From assembly GCA_020444245.1 (NCBI GenBank), contig JAHLLI010000008.1, forward strand, positions 124,001 to 188,000: a DNA stretch of 64,000 bases. Reading direction: 5' to 3'. Every line of letters starts with the position of its first letter. Position 1 is the stretch's first letter. The position numbers and the translations under genes are program-made. Origin of the DNA: Actinomycetales bacterium (GTDB lineage Bacteria; Actinomycetota; Actinomycetes; Actinomycetales; Cellulomonadaceae). Below are positions 24,312-33,222 of this stretch, piece by piece. A model generated the notes under the pieces. The model did no database searches. It was given only the letters and a program-made list of their open reading frames with translations, and was not told the DNA's origin.

Positions 24312-25125
24312 GGCCACTGGTGTGCGTAGCTGGGTGCTGTGGCTCGTGGTCGCCGCGGGCGCCCTCGTGATGCTCTTCCCCTTCTGGTGGACGCTCGTCT
24401 CGTCGCTGACCGACCAGACCGCGCTGGGACAGAGCCCGTCGCTGATCCCCGACAACCCGACGATGTCGGCCTACCGAGAGCTCTTCTCGCGCACGCCCTT
24501 CGCACGGGTCGTGCTCAACTCGCTCGGGCTGGCACTGGCGACGGTCGTGATCCAGATCGCGACCAGCTCGCTGGCCGCCTACGCGTTCTCGCGCCTGGAG
24601 TTCCGGGGCCGCCCGGTCGTCTTCGCGGCGTACCTCGCCACGATGATGATCCCGATGCAGGTGCTGCTGGTGCCGCTCTTCGTGCAGATGAAGAGCTGGG
24701 GCCTGGTCGACACCTACCTCGGGGTCCTCCTGCCCTCGACCGTCTCGGCGTTCGGCGTGTTCCTGCTCCGTCAGGCGATGAACGCCGTTCCGCGTGAGCT
24801 CGACGAGGCCGCCACCATCGACGGTGCGGGCCACCTGCGGATCTTCGCCCGGGTGGTCATGCCTCTGATCCGGCCGGCGATCGCGACCTTCGCGGTCCTG
24901 TCGTTCATGAGCTCGTGGAACGCATTCCTCTGGCCGCTGGTCATCCTGCGCTCGGAGGAGCTGCGCACGCTCCCGCTCGCCCTCGCTTCCCTGGTCGGTC
25001 AGTACGCGACCGACTGGAACGTCCTGATGGCCGGGTCGGTGGTCTCGATCCTGCCGATGCTCGCGCTCTACATCCTCGCGCAGCGTCACGTCGTGGCCGG
25101 CATCGCCGGCACCGGACTGAAGTAG
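24304..25125 (+). CDS. Sugar ABC transporter permease (MalG/LacG-like)
   Basis: This 273-residue permease is the second CUT1 membrane subunit. Six spans are visible. The EAA loop is DEAATIDGAGHLRIFARVVMP and the C-terminus GIAGTGLK is typical of MalG-like subunits, where it probes the ATPase. Its ATG overlaps the end of the previous permease gene by 8 nt. The binding-protein gene follows after 31 nt with its own strong ribosome site. Confidence 0.93.
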   Translation: MPRATGVRSWVLWLVVAAGALVMLFPFWWTLVSSLTDQTALGQSPSLIPDNPTMSAYRELFSRTPFARVVLNSLGLALATVVIQIATSSLAAYAFSRLEFRGRPVVFAAYLATMMIPMQVLLVPLFVQMKSWGLVDTYLGVLLPSTVSAFGVFLLRQAMNAVPRELDEAATIDGAGHLRIFARVVMPLIRPAIATFAVLSFMSSWNAFLWPLVILRSEELRTLPLALASLVGQYATDWNVLMAGSVVSILPMLALYILAQRHVVAGIAGTGLK

Positions 25126-25156
25126 CCCGTCCCCACCCGATCGAAGGAGATCTGTC

Positions 25157-26428
25157 ATGCGACACCACGTCCGTGCCTCGGCTGCCCTTGCGGCCGTAGC
25201 CGCCCTAGCCCTGGCCGGGTGCTCGGGCGGGACCTCGTCGGACCCCACGTCCGGCGCCAGCTCCGACGCCGGCGGCGAGCCGGTGACCATCACCTACTCG
25301 AACTTCATCTCCAACGGCGGCAACGAGGACAACCTCGCGACCATCGTGGACGCGTTCGAGAAGGAGAACCCCGACATCACCGTGGACGTGCAGACGCTGC
25401 CGTACACGGACTACTTCACCGCCCTGCAGACCGACCTCGCCGGCGGCACGGTCGCGGACGTGTTCGACATGGAGTACTCGGGCTACGCGGCGCTGCAGCA
25501 GTCCGGTGTGCTCGCCCAGCTCGATGGGGTGGACGGCTCGAAGTACGCGACCTCGCTGCTCGACGCGTACCAGACCGACGGTGCGCAGTACGCCCTGCCG
25601 TCGTCGTTCTCCACCGTCGTGCTGTTCTACAACAAGGACCTGTTCGACGCGGCAGGCCTGGACTACCCGACCTCCGACTGGACCTGGGCCGACGAGAAGG
25701 CGGCGGCGGAGAAGCTGACCGACACCGCGGCCGGGGTCTGGGGCGACTACCAGCCGATCGGCTACCACGAGTACTTCAAGACCGTGGCGCAGGCGGGCGG
25801 CCAGTTCCTCTCCGACGACGGCTCGTCGACGGCGTTCAACTCGCCCGAGGGTCTCGCGGCCGCGAGCTGGTTGGTCGACAAGTCCGGAACGGTCATGCCG
25901 ACCGCCGAGCAGGGTGCCGGCACCGCCGACTTCGACACCAACCTCTTCACCTCCGGCAAGCTCGCGATGTGGCACACCGGGATCTGGATGTTCGGCGTCG
26001 TCGGCGAGCAGGACTTCGCCTGGGATGTCGCCGTCGAGCCGGGTGACACCCAGAAGGCCAGCGTGCTGTTCTCCAACGGCGTCGGCGTCTCGGCGACCTC
26101 CGAGCACAAGGCGGCCGCGCAGAAGTGGGCCGAGTTCCTGACCTCGTCCAGCACCATGGCCGACGTGCGGATCAAGGGCGGTTGGGAGCTGCCGCCGATC
26201 TCCGACCAGACCGCGCTGCAGGGCTACCTCACCCAGGGCACGCCGGACAACCGTCAGGCGGTGTTCGACTCGCTCGACGCCACCGTGCTGCCGCCGTCGA
26301 TCGGCGACAACCAGGCCCAGATGCAGGACATCGTCACGGAGAAGCTCGGCGAGGCCGCGGCCGGCCGGATGAGCGTGCAGGACGCGCTCGACCAGGCCCA
26401 GGCGGCAGTCGACAAGCTGCTCAAGTGA
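25157..26428 (+). CDS. Sugar-binding lipoprotein of the ABC transporter
   Basis: This 423-residue extracellular solute-binding protein (family 1) has a lipoprotein signal ending in LAGC (Cys22) and a Gly/Ser-rich linker. The mature part shows the typical ITYSNFISNGGNEDNLATIV opening and aromatic-rich segments such as DYPTSDWTWADEKAA that line sugar sites. AAGGAGAT precedes the ATG, so translation should be strong. A 14-bp stem-loop lies directly after the stop. The substrate is inferred from the neighbours: an isomalto- or alternan-type oligosaccharide. Confidence 0.92.
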   Translation: MRHHVRASAALAAVAALALAGCSGGTSSDPTSGASSDAGGEPVTITYSNFISNGGNEDNLATIVDAFEKENPDITVDVQTLPYTDYFTALQTDLAGGTVADVFDMEYSGYAALQQSGVLAQLDGVDGSKYATSLLDAYQTDGAQYALPSSFSTVVLFYNKDLFDAAGLDYPTSDWTWADEKAAAEKLTDTAAGVWGDYQPIGYHEYFKTVAQAGGQFLSDDGSSTAFNSPEGLAAASWLVDKSGTVMPTAEQGAGTADFDTNLFTSGKLAMWHTGIWMFGVVGEQDFAWDVAVEPGDTQKASVLFSNGVGVSATSEHKAAAQKWAEFLTSSSTMADVRIKGGWELPPISDQTALQGYLTQGTPDNRQAVFDSLDATVLPPSIGDNQAQMQDIVTEKLGEAAAGRMSVQDALDQAQAAVDKLLK

Positions 26429-26433
26429 GTCCC

Positions 26434-26473
26434 GTGGTGGGGGTGGCCGACATCCCTGCGCCACCCCCACCAC
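26434..26473 (+). promoter_or_regulatory. Intercistronic stem-loop after binding-protein gene
   Basis: GTGGTGGGGGTGGC and GCCACCCCCACCAC form a perfect 14-bp stem with a 12-nt loop, 5 nt after the stop codon and before the GH15 gene. It probably protects or terminates the upstream transcript, so that the binding protein exceeds the enzymes encoded downstream. Confidence 0.6.
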
Positions 26474-26494
26474 CGCCTGCGAAAGGCCTGACGA

Positions 26495-27586
26495 ATGAGT
26501 GACCTCGGTGACCTGGCGCGCCGCTCGACGGAGCTGATCAGTACCCTCCAGCAGCCCTCCGGCGCCTACCCGGCCAGCCCGACGTTCTCGGCGTACCGCG
26601 GGTACTGCTGGTTCCGCGACGGCTCGTTCATCGCCGACGGCATGTCCGCGGCGGGCGAGGACGGGTCGGCGGACCGTTTCCACGACTGGTGCGCCCGGAC
26701 GCTCGAGACCCAGCGAGGCCGGGTCGAGTCCGTGGTCGCGCTCGTGCACTCGGGGCGCCCCGCCCCGCCCGCCCAGATGCTGCCCGCGCGGTTCGCCTTC
26801 GACGGCGGCGTGGGCGCCGACCCCTGGTGGGACTTCCAGCTGGACGGCTACGGCACCTGGCTGTGGGCGGTGACCGCGCACGCCCGGCGGCACGACCGCG
26901 ACCTGGCGCGCTGGGCCGGCGCGATCACGCTGGTCGTGGACTACCTCGTCGCCTCGTGGGAACGGCCGTGCTTCGACTGGTGGGAGGAGCACGACGAGCA
27001 GGTGCACACCTCCACGCTCGGGTGCGTGGGGGCCGGGCTCGAGGCAGTCCTTCGCGCCGGCGTGCTCGACGCGCGCCGGGCCGAGGCGGCGGGTGCGGCC
27101 GCCGCCGGCATCCGTGCGCTCGTGGCCGAGCGCGCCACCACCGAGGGGCGCCTGACCAAGTGGCTCGGGCGGAGCGACGTGGACGGGTCCCTGACCGCCC
27201 TGGTCGCACCGCTGGGCTGGCTGGACCCGGCCGGCCCGGTCGCCCAGCGGACCGTCGCCGAGGTGGAGCGCACCCTGACCTACGCGGGCGGGGTCCACCG
27301 GTTCGCCGACGACGTGTTCTACGGCGGCGGGCAGTGGCCGCTGCTCACGGGTTTCCTCGGGCTCGCTCGGCTCGCGGCAGGTGACCGGGCGGCCGCGATG
27401 GCGTCCCTGCGCTGGATGGCGTCGACCGCCACCGCCGACGGTGACCTGCCGGAGCAGGTCGACGGCCACCTGCTGGCCCCCGATCATCGGGAGCAGTGGG
27501 TAGAGCGGTGGGGACCGGTCGCCACGCCGCTGCTGTGGAGCCACGGGCAGTACCTGCGTCTGTGGCACGACCTCGGTCGGCCCTGA
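26495..27586 (+). CDS. GH15 glucohydrolase (isomaltose glucohydrolase-like)
   Basis: This 363-residue cytoplasmic protein is a compact GH15 (glucoamylase-family) enzyme without the extra beta-sandwich or starch-binding domains of secreted glucoamylases. The probable general acid is in FDWWEEHDEQ (E164 or E165), and the probable base is E320 in LPEQVDGHLL. The opening GYCWFRDGSF is also characteristic. With no signal peptide, it should act on imported oligosaccharides and release glucose from the non-reducing end. Small single-domain GH15 proteins paired with GH31 are known from Kribbella, where the GH15 prefers isomaltose. That assignment here is by analogy. It follows the stem-loop and precedes the GH31 gene. 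Confidence 0.83.
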   Translation: MSDLGDLARRSTELISTLQQPSGAYPASPTFSAYRGYCWFRDGSFIADGMSAAGEDGSADRFHDWCARTLETQRGRVESVVALVHSGRPAPPAQMLPARFAFDGGVGADPWWDFQLDGYGTWLWAVTAHARRHDRDLARWAGAITLVVDYLVASWERPCFDWWEEHDEQVHTSTLGCVGAGLEAVLRAGVLDARRAEAAGAAAAGIRALVAERATTEGRLTKWLGRSDVDGSLTALVAPLGWLDPAGPVAQRTVAEVERTLTYAGGVHRFADDVFYGGGQWPLLTGFLGLARLAAGDRAAAMASLRWMASTATADGDLPEQVDGHLLAPDHREQWVERWGPVATPLLWSHGQYLRLWHDLGRP

Positions 27587-27650
27587 GCCCGCCGCCCCCT
27601 TCCTCTCAAGCACCGTCCCGTCCCCTCGACCCGCGAGCCAGGAGCTCCCC

Positions 27651-29909
27651 ATGCCGATCGAACCGGTCCGCCACCGACCCCATGGCGACGGCCACCCGTA
27701 CGCGTCCTCGGCCGACCAGCGCATCCCGGTGCGGCCCTCGCTCGGCGAGCCGTTCGTGGTCGGCGCGGTGTCGACCGCCGCGACCGCTGTGCGATGCCGC
27801 ATCGAGGGCGGGGAGGTGGTCCCGCTCGTCTCCGGGCCTGCGCTGGGCGTGGACCCCGCCGCGCTCGCGGGCGGGGAGGGTCACCTCGCGGAGGTGCAGG
27901 CCGCCGGGCTGCGTGCCGACGGGGCCTGGCACGCGCAGCTGCCCGCCCTTGACGACAGCGCACCGCACCGCTACCGCTTCGAGGCGGAGCTGGCGGACGG
28001 CAGCGCCTGGACCGGGCCGTGGCACGAGGTGAGCGCCGGCGCCTGGCGCTCCGATGGGGGCACGCTTCGGATCGGTGGCTCGGCCGACCATCCGCGCCTG
28101 GTCCCGGGCTCGGTGGCCTGGTGGACGGACGCGGCGGGTGTGCACCGGGTGCGGTTCGCGCTCCGCCTGACCGACCGCGAGCACGTCGTCGGGTTCGGCG
28201 AACGGTTCGACGCCGTGGACCAGACCGGTCGGCGGCTCGACGCCGTGGTGTTCGAGCAGTACAAGAGCCAGGGGCGGCACGGCCGCACGTACCTGCCCAT
28301 GCCCTTCGCGCACGTCGTCGGCGGCGACGGGTGGGGCTTCCACGTGCGGACCACGAGGCGCACCTGGTTCGACGTCGGCGCGAGCGAGCCCGGACACCTG
28401 CTCGTCGAGGCGGCGGTGTCGCCGGACACCCCCGAGCTGGACGTCGACGTCTGGGACGGCGACGTCCCCACCGTCCTGCAGGCGTTCACCGAGCAGGTCG
28501 GCAGGGCCGAGGAGCTACCGGACTGGGTGCTGTCGCTGTGGGCGTCGGGCAACGAGTGGAACAGCCAGCGCGTGGTCACCGAGCGGATGGACACCCATCG
28601 AGAGCTGGACATCCCGGTGGGCGTCGTGGTGGTCGAGGCGTGGAGCGACGAGCTCGGCATCACCGAGTTCCGTGACGCGCGATGGACGCTGAACCCCGAC
28701 GGCGCGCCCCGCACCGCGGACGACCTGACCTACCCCGCCGACGGTGCGTGGCCGGACCCGGCGGCCTGGGTCGCCGACATGCACGCTCGCGGCATCAAGG
28801 TCGTGCTCTGGCAGATCCCCCTGCTCAAGACCGACGAGTCGATCGAGCGCGACCCGGTGTCCTTCACCGCGGAGCAGACCGCACAGGTGCTCGCCGACGG
28901 TGCTGCGCTGGAGCGTGCCGGGCACGTGGTGCGCGAGGCGGACGGCAGCGCGTACCGCAACCGCGGCTGGTGGTTCCCCCGGGCGCTGATGGCCGACCTG
29001 AGCACGCCCGAGGGCCGCGAGGCGTGGACGGCGTACCGCCGCTACCTGGTGACCGACGTCGGCGTCGACGGTTTCAAGACCGACGGCGGCGAGCACGCCT
29101 GGGGCGACGACCTGCGTTACGCCGACGGCCGTCGAGGGGACGAGGGCAACAACCTCAACCCGGTGCACTACGCCCACGCCTTCGGCGACCTGCTGCGCTC
29201 GGCCGGCAAGGCGCCCGTGACCTTCTCGCGTGCCGGGTTCACCGGCTCGCAGGCGCACGGGGTGATCTGGGCCGGCGACGAGGACTCCACGTGGGAGGCG
29301 TTCGGCTGGTCCCTGAACGCCGGTCTCACCGCCTCGGCCTGCGGGATCGTCTACTGGGGCTGGGACATCGCCGGGTTCTCCGGCCCGGTGCCCGACGCCG
29401 AGCTCTACCTGCGGGCGGTCGCGGCCTCGGCGTTCGTGCCGATCATGCAATACCACTCCGAGTACAACCACCACCGCAGCCCGCTGCGCGACCGCACGCC
29501 GTGGAACATCGCCGAGCTGAGCGACGACCCCGCCGTGGTCGACGTCTTCCGCCGCTACGCGCACCTGCGCGAGCGCCTGGTGCCGTACCTGGCCGAGCAG
29601 GCCCGCGCCGCGATCGCCACGGGCCGCCCGCTGATGCGCGGCATGTTCGTGGACCACCCCCGAGACGAGCGGTACTGGGCGTTCCCGCACCAGTTCCAGC
29701 TGGGCGACGACCTGCTGGTGCACCCCGTGACCCGGCCGGGCGCGGAGCGCTGGAGCACCGCGCTGCCGGAGGGCGCGTGGGTCGACGTGTGGACCGGCGA
29801 GACCGTGGCCGGCGGCGGCGCGGTCGAGCGCGACGTCCCGCGCGACGTCGTGCCGGTGTGGTGCCGCGCCGAGGCCTGGCCTCGGCTGCGAGCCGTCTTC
29901 GCGCCGTGA
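27651..29909 (+). CDS. GH31 alpha-glycosidase
   Basis: This 752-residue cytoplasmic enzyme is a retaining GH31 alpha-glycosidase. The nucleophile is D478 in GFKTDGGE, and the acid/base is D543 in WAGDEDSTW. The N-terminal beta-sandwich (VVGFGERFDAVDQTGRRLD) and the RPLMRGMF strand after the barrel are typical. Candidate substrates are alpha-glucosides or alpha-xylosides. Pairing with a small GH15 in one operon favours an isomaltosyl or alternan-derived substrate over a xyloglucan one. CAGGAGCTCCCC precedes the ATG. The stop overlaps the GTG of the MFS gene (GTGA), giving tight coupling. Confidence 0.9.
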   Translation: MPIEPVRHRPHGDGHPYASSADQRIPVRPSLGEPFVVGAVSTAATAVRCRIEGGEVVPLVSGPALGVDPAALAGGEGHLAEVQAAGLRADGAWHAQLPALDDSAPHRYRFEAELADGSAWTGPWHEVSAGAWRSDGGTLRIGGSADHPRLVPGSVAWWTDAAGVHRVRFALRLTDREHVVGFGERFDAVDQTGRRLDAVVFEQYKSQGRHGRTYLPMPFAHVVGGDGWGFHVRTTRRTWFDVGASEPGHLLVEAAVSPDTPELDVDVWDGDVPTVLQAFTEQVGRAEELPDWVLSLWASGNEWNSQRVVTERMDTHRELDIPVGVVVVEAWSDELGITEFRDARWTLNPDGAPRTADDLTYPADGAWPDPAAWVADMHARGIKVVLWQIPLLKTDESIERDPVSFTAEQTAQVLADGAALERAGHVVREADGSAYRNRGWWFPRALMADLSTPEGREAWTAYRRYLVTDVGVDGFKTDGGEHAWGDDLRYADGRRGDEGNNLNPVHYAHAFGDLLRSAGKAPVTFSRAGFTGSQAHGVIWAGDEDSTWEAFGWSLNAGLTASACGIVYWGWDIAGFSGPVPDAELYLRAVAASAFVPIMQYHSEYNHHRSPLRDRTPWNIAELSDDPAVVDVFRRYAHLRERLVPYLAEQARAAIATGRPLMRGMFVDHPRDERYWAFPHQFQLGDDLLVHPVTRPGAERWSTALPEGAWVDVWTGETVAGGGAVERDVPRDVVPVWCRAEAWPRLRAVFAP

Positions 29910-31120
29910 GCGTCGCGGCCGTGCGCCCGGCCGTGGACCGCTACCTCGCGGTGCTGCGCCGGCCGTCGGTGGCGTTCGCCCTCGGCGCGTCGGTGGTCGG
30001 GCGGCTCCACGAGTCGATGATCGCGTTCGGCGTGATCCTCGTCGTGACCGCCGATGGCAGCTACGCCGACGCCGGCTGGGTGCTGGCCGCCTACGGGGCG
30101 GGTGGGATCGTCGCGGCTCCGGCGTCCGCTCGTCTGGCGGACCGGCTCGGCCATCGGCCCGTGCTCGCGGTCACCGCGGTCGGCCATGCCGCCGCTGTGC
30201 TGGCCCTCGCGCGTGGGGTCGGTCCCTTGCTGCCGGTCGCGGTGGTCGCCGGCCTGCTCACCCCGCCGCTCACGCCGGCTCTGCGCTCGACCCTGCCGCG
30301 GCTGGTGGGCGACGAGCTGCGGCTGACCGCGTTCGCGCTCGAGTCGACCGTCCAGGAGGTCATCTTCGTGGCCGGACCGGTGGTGGCGGCCGGTGTCGCC
30401 TGGCTGGCCGGGCCCGAGGCCGCGCTCGTGGTCGCCGCGTCGACGACGGTGCTGGGCGTGACCGGCTATCTCATCGCCGTCGGCCGGGCCGACGGCCGGA
30501 CGGGCCACGCGGCGCAGGCCGAGGCGCCTTCCGGCGACGGTCGGTCCCTCGACCCGCGCGAGCCGCTGGCGACCGCGGAGGTCCTGCGCCTGATGGCCGG
30601 GGCGGCCGGCTTCCTGCTGGTCCTGTCGATCGCCGCGGTGGCGATCGTCGCGGCGGCCAGCGGGCCGTCCGCCCGGGCGGGGTCCGGCGTGCTGCTGGGG
30701 CTGTCGAGCCTCGGCTCGATGCTGGGTGGCCTGGCGTTCGGCGCCCGCGCGCGGGTACCGGCCCTGCCGCGACGGTTCGTGGCGCTCGCGGGCGGCGTCG
30801 CGGTGACCGCGGTGGTCGCACCGCTGGCCGCGACCGGGGTCGGGGTGGTGATGCTCGGCGCGGCGGTGCTGATCTACGGCGCCACGATCGCCCCGGTCGG
30901 CACCGTCCTGTTCGGGCGGCTCTCGGAGGTCGCGGGGACGTCGCGGGCCACCGAGGCCTTCGGCTGGATGGGCGCGGCGATGGGGGTCGGGGGCGTGCTG
31001 GGGGATGCCGGCGGGGGCTGGCTCGCCACGGTGTCGCCGACCCTGGGTCTCGCGGTCGCCGCGGGTGCGGCGCTGGCCACGGCCGTCGTCGTCCGGGCCC
31101 GGCGGACGCCCGCTGTGTGA
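29906..31120 (+). CDS. MFS transporter, last gene of the ROK operon
   Basis: This 404-residue membrane protein has about 12 spans and an MFS motif A-like loop, ARLADRLGHRP. Its GTG overlaps the GH31 stop by 4 nt, so it is translated with the glycosidases. It resembles another MFS gene in the window (33183-34400): both have TPALRSTLPRL/VRARWSHL-type central loops and ALESTVQEVIFVAGPVV or WESTLDEVVFMVGPIL segments. The substrate is unknown. Export of excess sugar or a by-product is possible. A GAGACG-ATC-CGTCTC hairpin follows the stop. Confidence 0.85.
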   Translation: MSVAAVRPAVDRYLAVLRRPSVAFALGASVVGRLHESMIAFGVILVVTADGSYADAGWVLAAYGAGGIVAAPASARLADRLGHRPVLAVTAVGHAAAVLALARGVGPLLPVAVVAGLLTPPLTPALRSTLPRLVGDELRLTAFALESTVQEVIFVAGPVVAAGVAWLAGPEAALVVAASTTVLGVTGYLIAVGRADGRTGHAAQAEAPSGDGRSLDPREPLATAEVLRLMAGAAGFLLVLSIAAVAIVAAASGPSARAGSGVLLGLSSLGSMLGGLAFGARARVPALPRRFVALAGGVAVTAVVAPLAATGVGVVMLGAAVLIYGATIAPVGTVLFGRLSEVAGTSRATEAFGWMGAAMGVGGVLGDAGGGWLATVSPTLGLAVAAGAALATAVVVRARRTPAV

Positions 31121-31134
31121 GACGATCCGTCTCG
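31119..31134 (+). terminator. Short hairpin at the end of the ROK operon
   Basis: GAGACG-ATC-CGTCTC is a 6-bp perfect stem at the MFS stop codon. It may end the operon, though the stem is short. Confidence 0.35.
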
Positions 31135-31180
31135 CCCCAGCGCGCCCGCCGCGTGCCCGAGCCAGCCCGACAGGAGCGTC

Positions 31181-32128
31181 ATGTCCGCCGTCCCCGCCCC
31201 GCCGCCTGCCGCGTTGCCTTCCCGGCTCCGGGCGTCGGGCGAGATGGGGCCGACGATCTCCTTCGAGCTCTACCCGCCCCGCACCGCGGGCGCCGCGGAG
31301 CGGCTGTGGCAGCGCACCCTGCCGGCGCTGGCCGAGGCCGCGCCGGACTTCCTGTCGGTGACCTACGGCGCGTCCGGCTCGTCGCGGGAGACCTCGCGCG
31401 AGGTGGTGCGCTGGGTGGCCGAGCACACCGACGTCCGCCCGGTCGCGCACCTGACGTGCATCGGTTCCCCCCGCGAGGAGCTGCGTGAGGTCGCCCGCGG
31501 GTTCGTCGCCGACGGCGTGCAGGACTTCCTCGCGCTGCGCGGCGACCCGCCCGCCGGCTCGACGACCTGGACACCGCACCCCGAGGGACTGCGCCGGGCC
31601 AGCGAGCTGGTCGAGCTGCTGCTGGCGACCGAGCCGGGGCTGGGCGTCGGGGTGGCCGCGACGCCGTCGTGCCTGACCGCGGACGTGGACCCGGCCACCT
31701 GCGGCGACCTGCTCGCGCTGCGCGCCAAGCAGGACGCCGGCGCGGGCTACGCGATCACCCAGGTGTTCTTCGAGGTGGAGTCCTACACGCGGTACGTGAC
31801 GGCCGCCCGCGCGGCGGGGGTGCACCTGCCGCTGGTGCCGGGCCTCGTCCCGCTGACCGACCCGACCCGGCTGCGCCGGCTCGAGGAGATCTCCGGCGTG
31901 CCGGTGCCCGAGCGGATCCTGGCCGCGCTCGACGCCGAGCCCGACGACGCCGGACGCGAGGCCGCCGGCCTGGCGATGGGCGCCGAGCTGCTCGAGGCGG
32001 TGCTCGCCGCCGGTGCGCCGGGCGTGCACCTGTACACGTTCAACCAGGCACCCGCCTCGCTCCAGCTGCTCGACCGGACCGGACTGCGTCCGGGCGTGGC
32101 ACCGGGGGCTGGCCCCGTCGCGGGGTGA
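31181..32128 (+). CDS. metF: Methylenetetrahydrofolate reductase
   Basis: This 315-residue flavoprotein reduces 5,10-methylene-THF to 5-methyl-THF for methionine synthesis. It is a (beta/alpha)8 barrel with the family motifs ISFELYPPRT (catalytic Glu), FLSVTYGASGSSRE, VAHLTCIG, FLALRGDPP and ITQVFFEVESYTRYV. The C-terminal GVHLYTFNQ is also conserved. Length is normal for the bacterial single-domain enzyme. AGGAG precedes the ATG at good spacing. It appears monocistronic; the VIT1-like gene starts 17 nt after its stop with its own possible leaderless signal. Confidence 0.93.
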   Translation: MSAVPAPPPAALPSRLRASGEMGPTISFELYPPRTAGAAERLWQRTLPALAEAAPDFLSVTYGASGSSRETSREVVRWVAEHTDVRPVAHLTCIGSPREELREVARGFVADGVQDFLALRGDPPAGSTTWTPHPEGLRRASELVELLLATEPGLGVGVAATPSCLTADVDPATCGDLLALRAKQDAGAGYAITQVFFEVESYTRYVTAARAAGVHLPLVPGLVPLTDPTRLRRLEEISGVPVPERILAALDAEPDDAGREAAGLAMGAELLEAVLAAGAPGVHLYTFNQAPASLQLLDRTGLRPGVAPGAGPVAG

Positions 32129-32145
32129 TCAGGCACCCTGACCCG

Positions 32146-33222
32146 GTGACCGCAGCCTCCGACGCCGACGTGCGCCGCTGGCGCCGGTACCTCGCCGACG
32201 AGCGGGCCGAGGCCACGGTGTACCGCGAGCTCGCCCGGCACCGGACCGGCGAGGAGCGCGAGATCCTGCTCGCCCTGGCCGACGCCGAGCGCCGGCACGC
32301 CGCGCACTGGGAGGACCTGCTCGGGGACCGGGTCGGGCGTCCCGTCAGGCCCAGCTGGCAGTTCCGGTTCCTGTCGCGGATGGCCCGGTGGTTCGGCTCG
32401 GTGTTCGTGCTCGCGCTCGCCCAGCGCGCCGAGTCGCGCGCCGCCTACGACGTGGACGACGACGCGACCCCGACGATGGCCGCCGACGAGCGGATCCACG
32501 AGGAGGTCGTGCGCGGTCTGGCCGCCCGCGGCCGCACCCGGCTGTCCGGGACGTTCCGCGCCGCGGTGTTCGGGGCCAACGACGGCCTGGTGTCCAACCT
32601 CGCCCTGGTGATCGGTGTCGCCGCGGCCGGCGTGCCCACCTCCACCGTGCTGCTCACCGGACTGGCGGGCCTGCTGGCCGGTGCGCTGTCGATGGGCGCG
32701 GGCGAGTTCATCTCGGTGCGCTCCCAGCGTGAGCTGCTCGCCGCGTCGGCGCTGGGGGACGGCGCCGAGCACGCGCTGCCGCACCTCGGCCAGGCCAACG
32801 AGCTCGCGCTGGTCTACCGCGCGAGGGGACTGCCGGCGGACGAGGCCGAGGCCAGGGCCCGCGAGGTGCTCGCCGACATCGCCGCGCTGGGCGGGGAGTC
32901 CACGGCCTTCCGGGCCGACCACCCCGACGAGGAGCATGCCGCGGTGGGCACCGACGTCGGGGCGGCGCTGTCCAGCTTCACGTTCTTCGCCTCGGGCGCC
33001 GCGGTGCCGGTCCTGCCGTGGCTGCTCGGGCTGTCGGGCACCACCGCGCTGGTGGTCGCGGTGGCCGCGGTGGGCGTGGCGCTGCTGGTCGTGGGCGGGG
33101 TGGTGGGTCTGATCTCCGGCGGCCCACCGGTGCGCCGCGCGCTGCGTCAGCTCGCGATCGGGGTCGGGGCGGCAGCGGTGACCTACGTGCTGGGCGCCGC
33201 GTTCGGCGCGACCACCGGCTGA
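32146..33222 (+). CDS. VIT1/CCC1-type metal transporter with ferritin-like domain
   Basis: This 358-residue protein joins an N-terminal ferritin-like helical bundle (about 1-130) to a VIT1/CCC1 transporter domain. The bundle carries ERAEATVYRELARHR, DAERRHAAHWEDLL and ERIHEEVVRGL, giving Glu/His metal ligands spaced as in rubrerythrin-type proteins. The transporter begins at FRAAVFGANDGLVSNLALVIG and has five spans. Such fusions move Fe(II) or Mn(II) out of the cytoplasm. The start is GTG at 32146, 17 nt after metF, with CACCCT 6 nt upstream. Its 3' end overlaps the convergent MFS gene by 40 bp. Confidence 0.88.
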   Translation: MTAASDADVRRWRRYLADERAEATVYRELARHRTGEEREILLALADAERRHAAHWEDLLGDRVGRPVRPSWQFRFLSRMARWFGSVFVLALAQRAESRAAYDVDDDATPTMAADERIHEEVVRGLAARGRTRLSGTFRAAVFGANDGLVSNLALVIGVAAAGVPTSTVLLTGLAGLLAGALSMGAGEFISVRSQRELLAASALGDGAEHALPHLGQANELALVYRARGLPADEAEARAREVLADIAALGGESTAFRADHPDEEHAAVGTDVGAALSSFTFFASGAAVPVLPWLLGLSGTTALVVAVAAVGVALLVVGGVVGLISGGPPVRRALRQLAIGVGAAAVTYVLGAAFGATTG

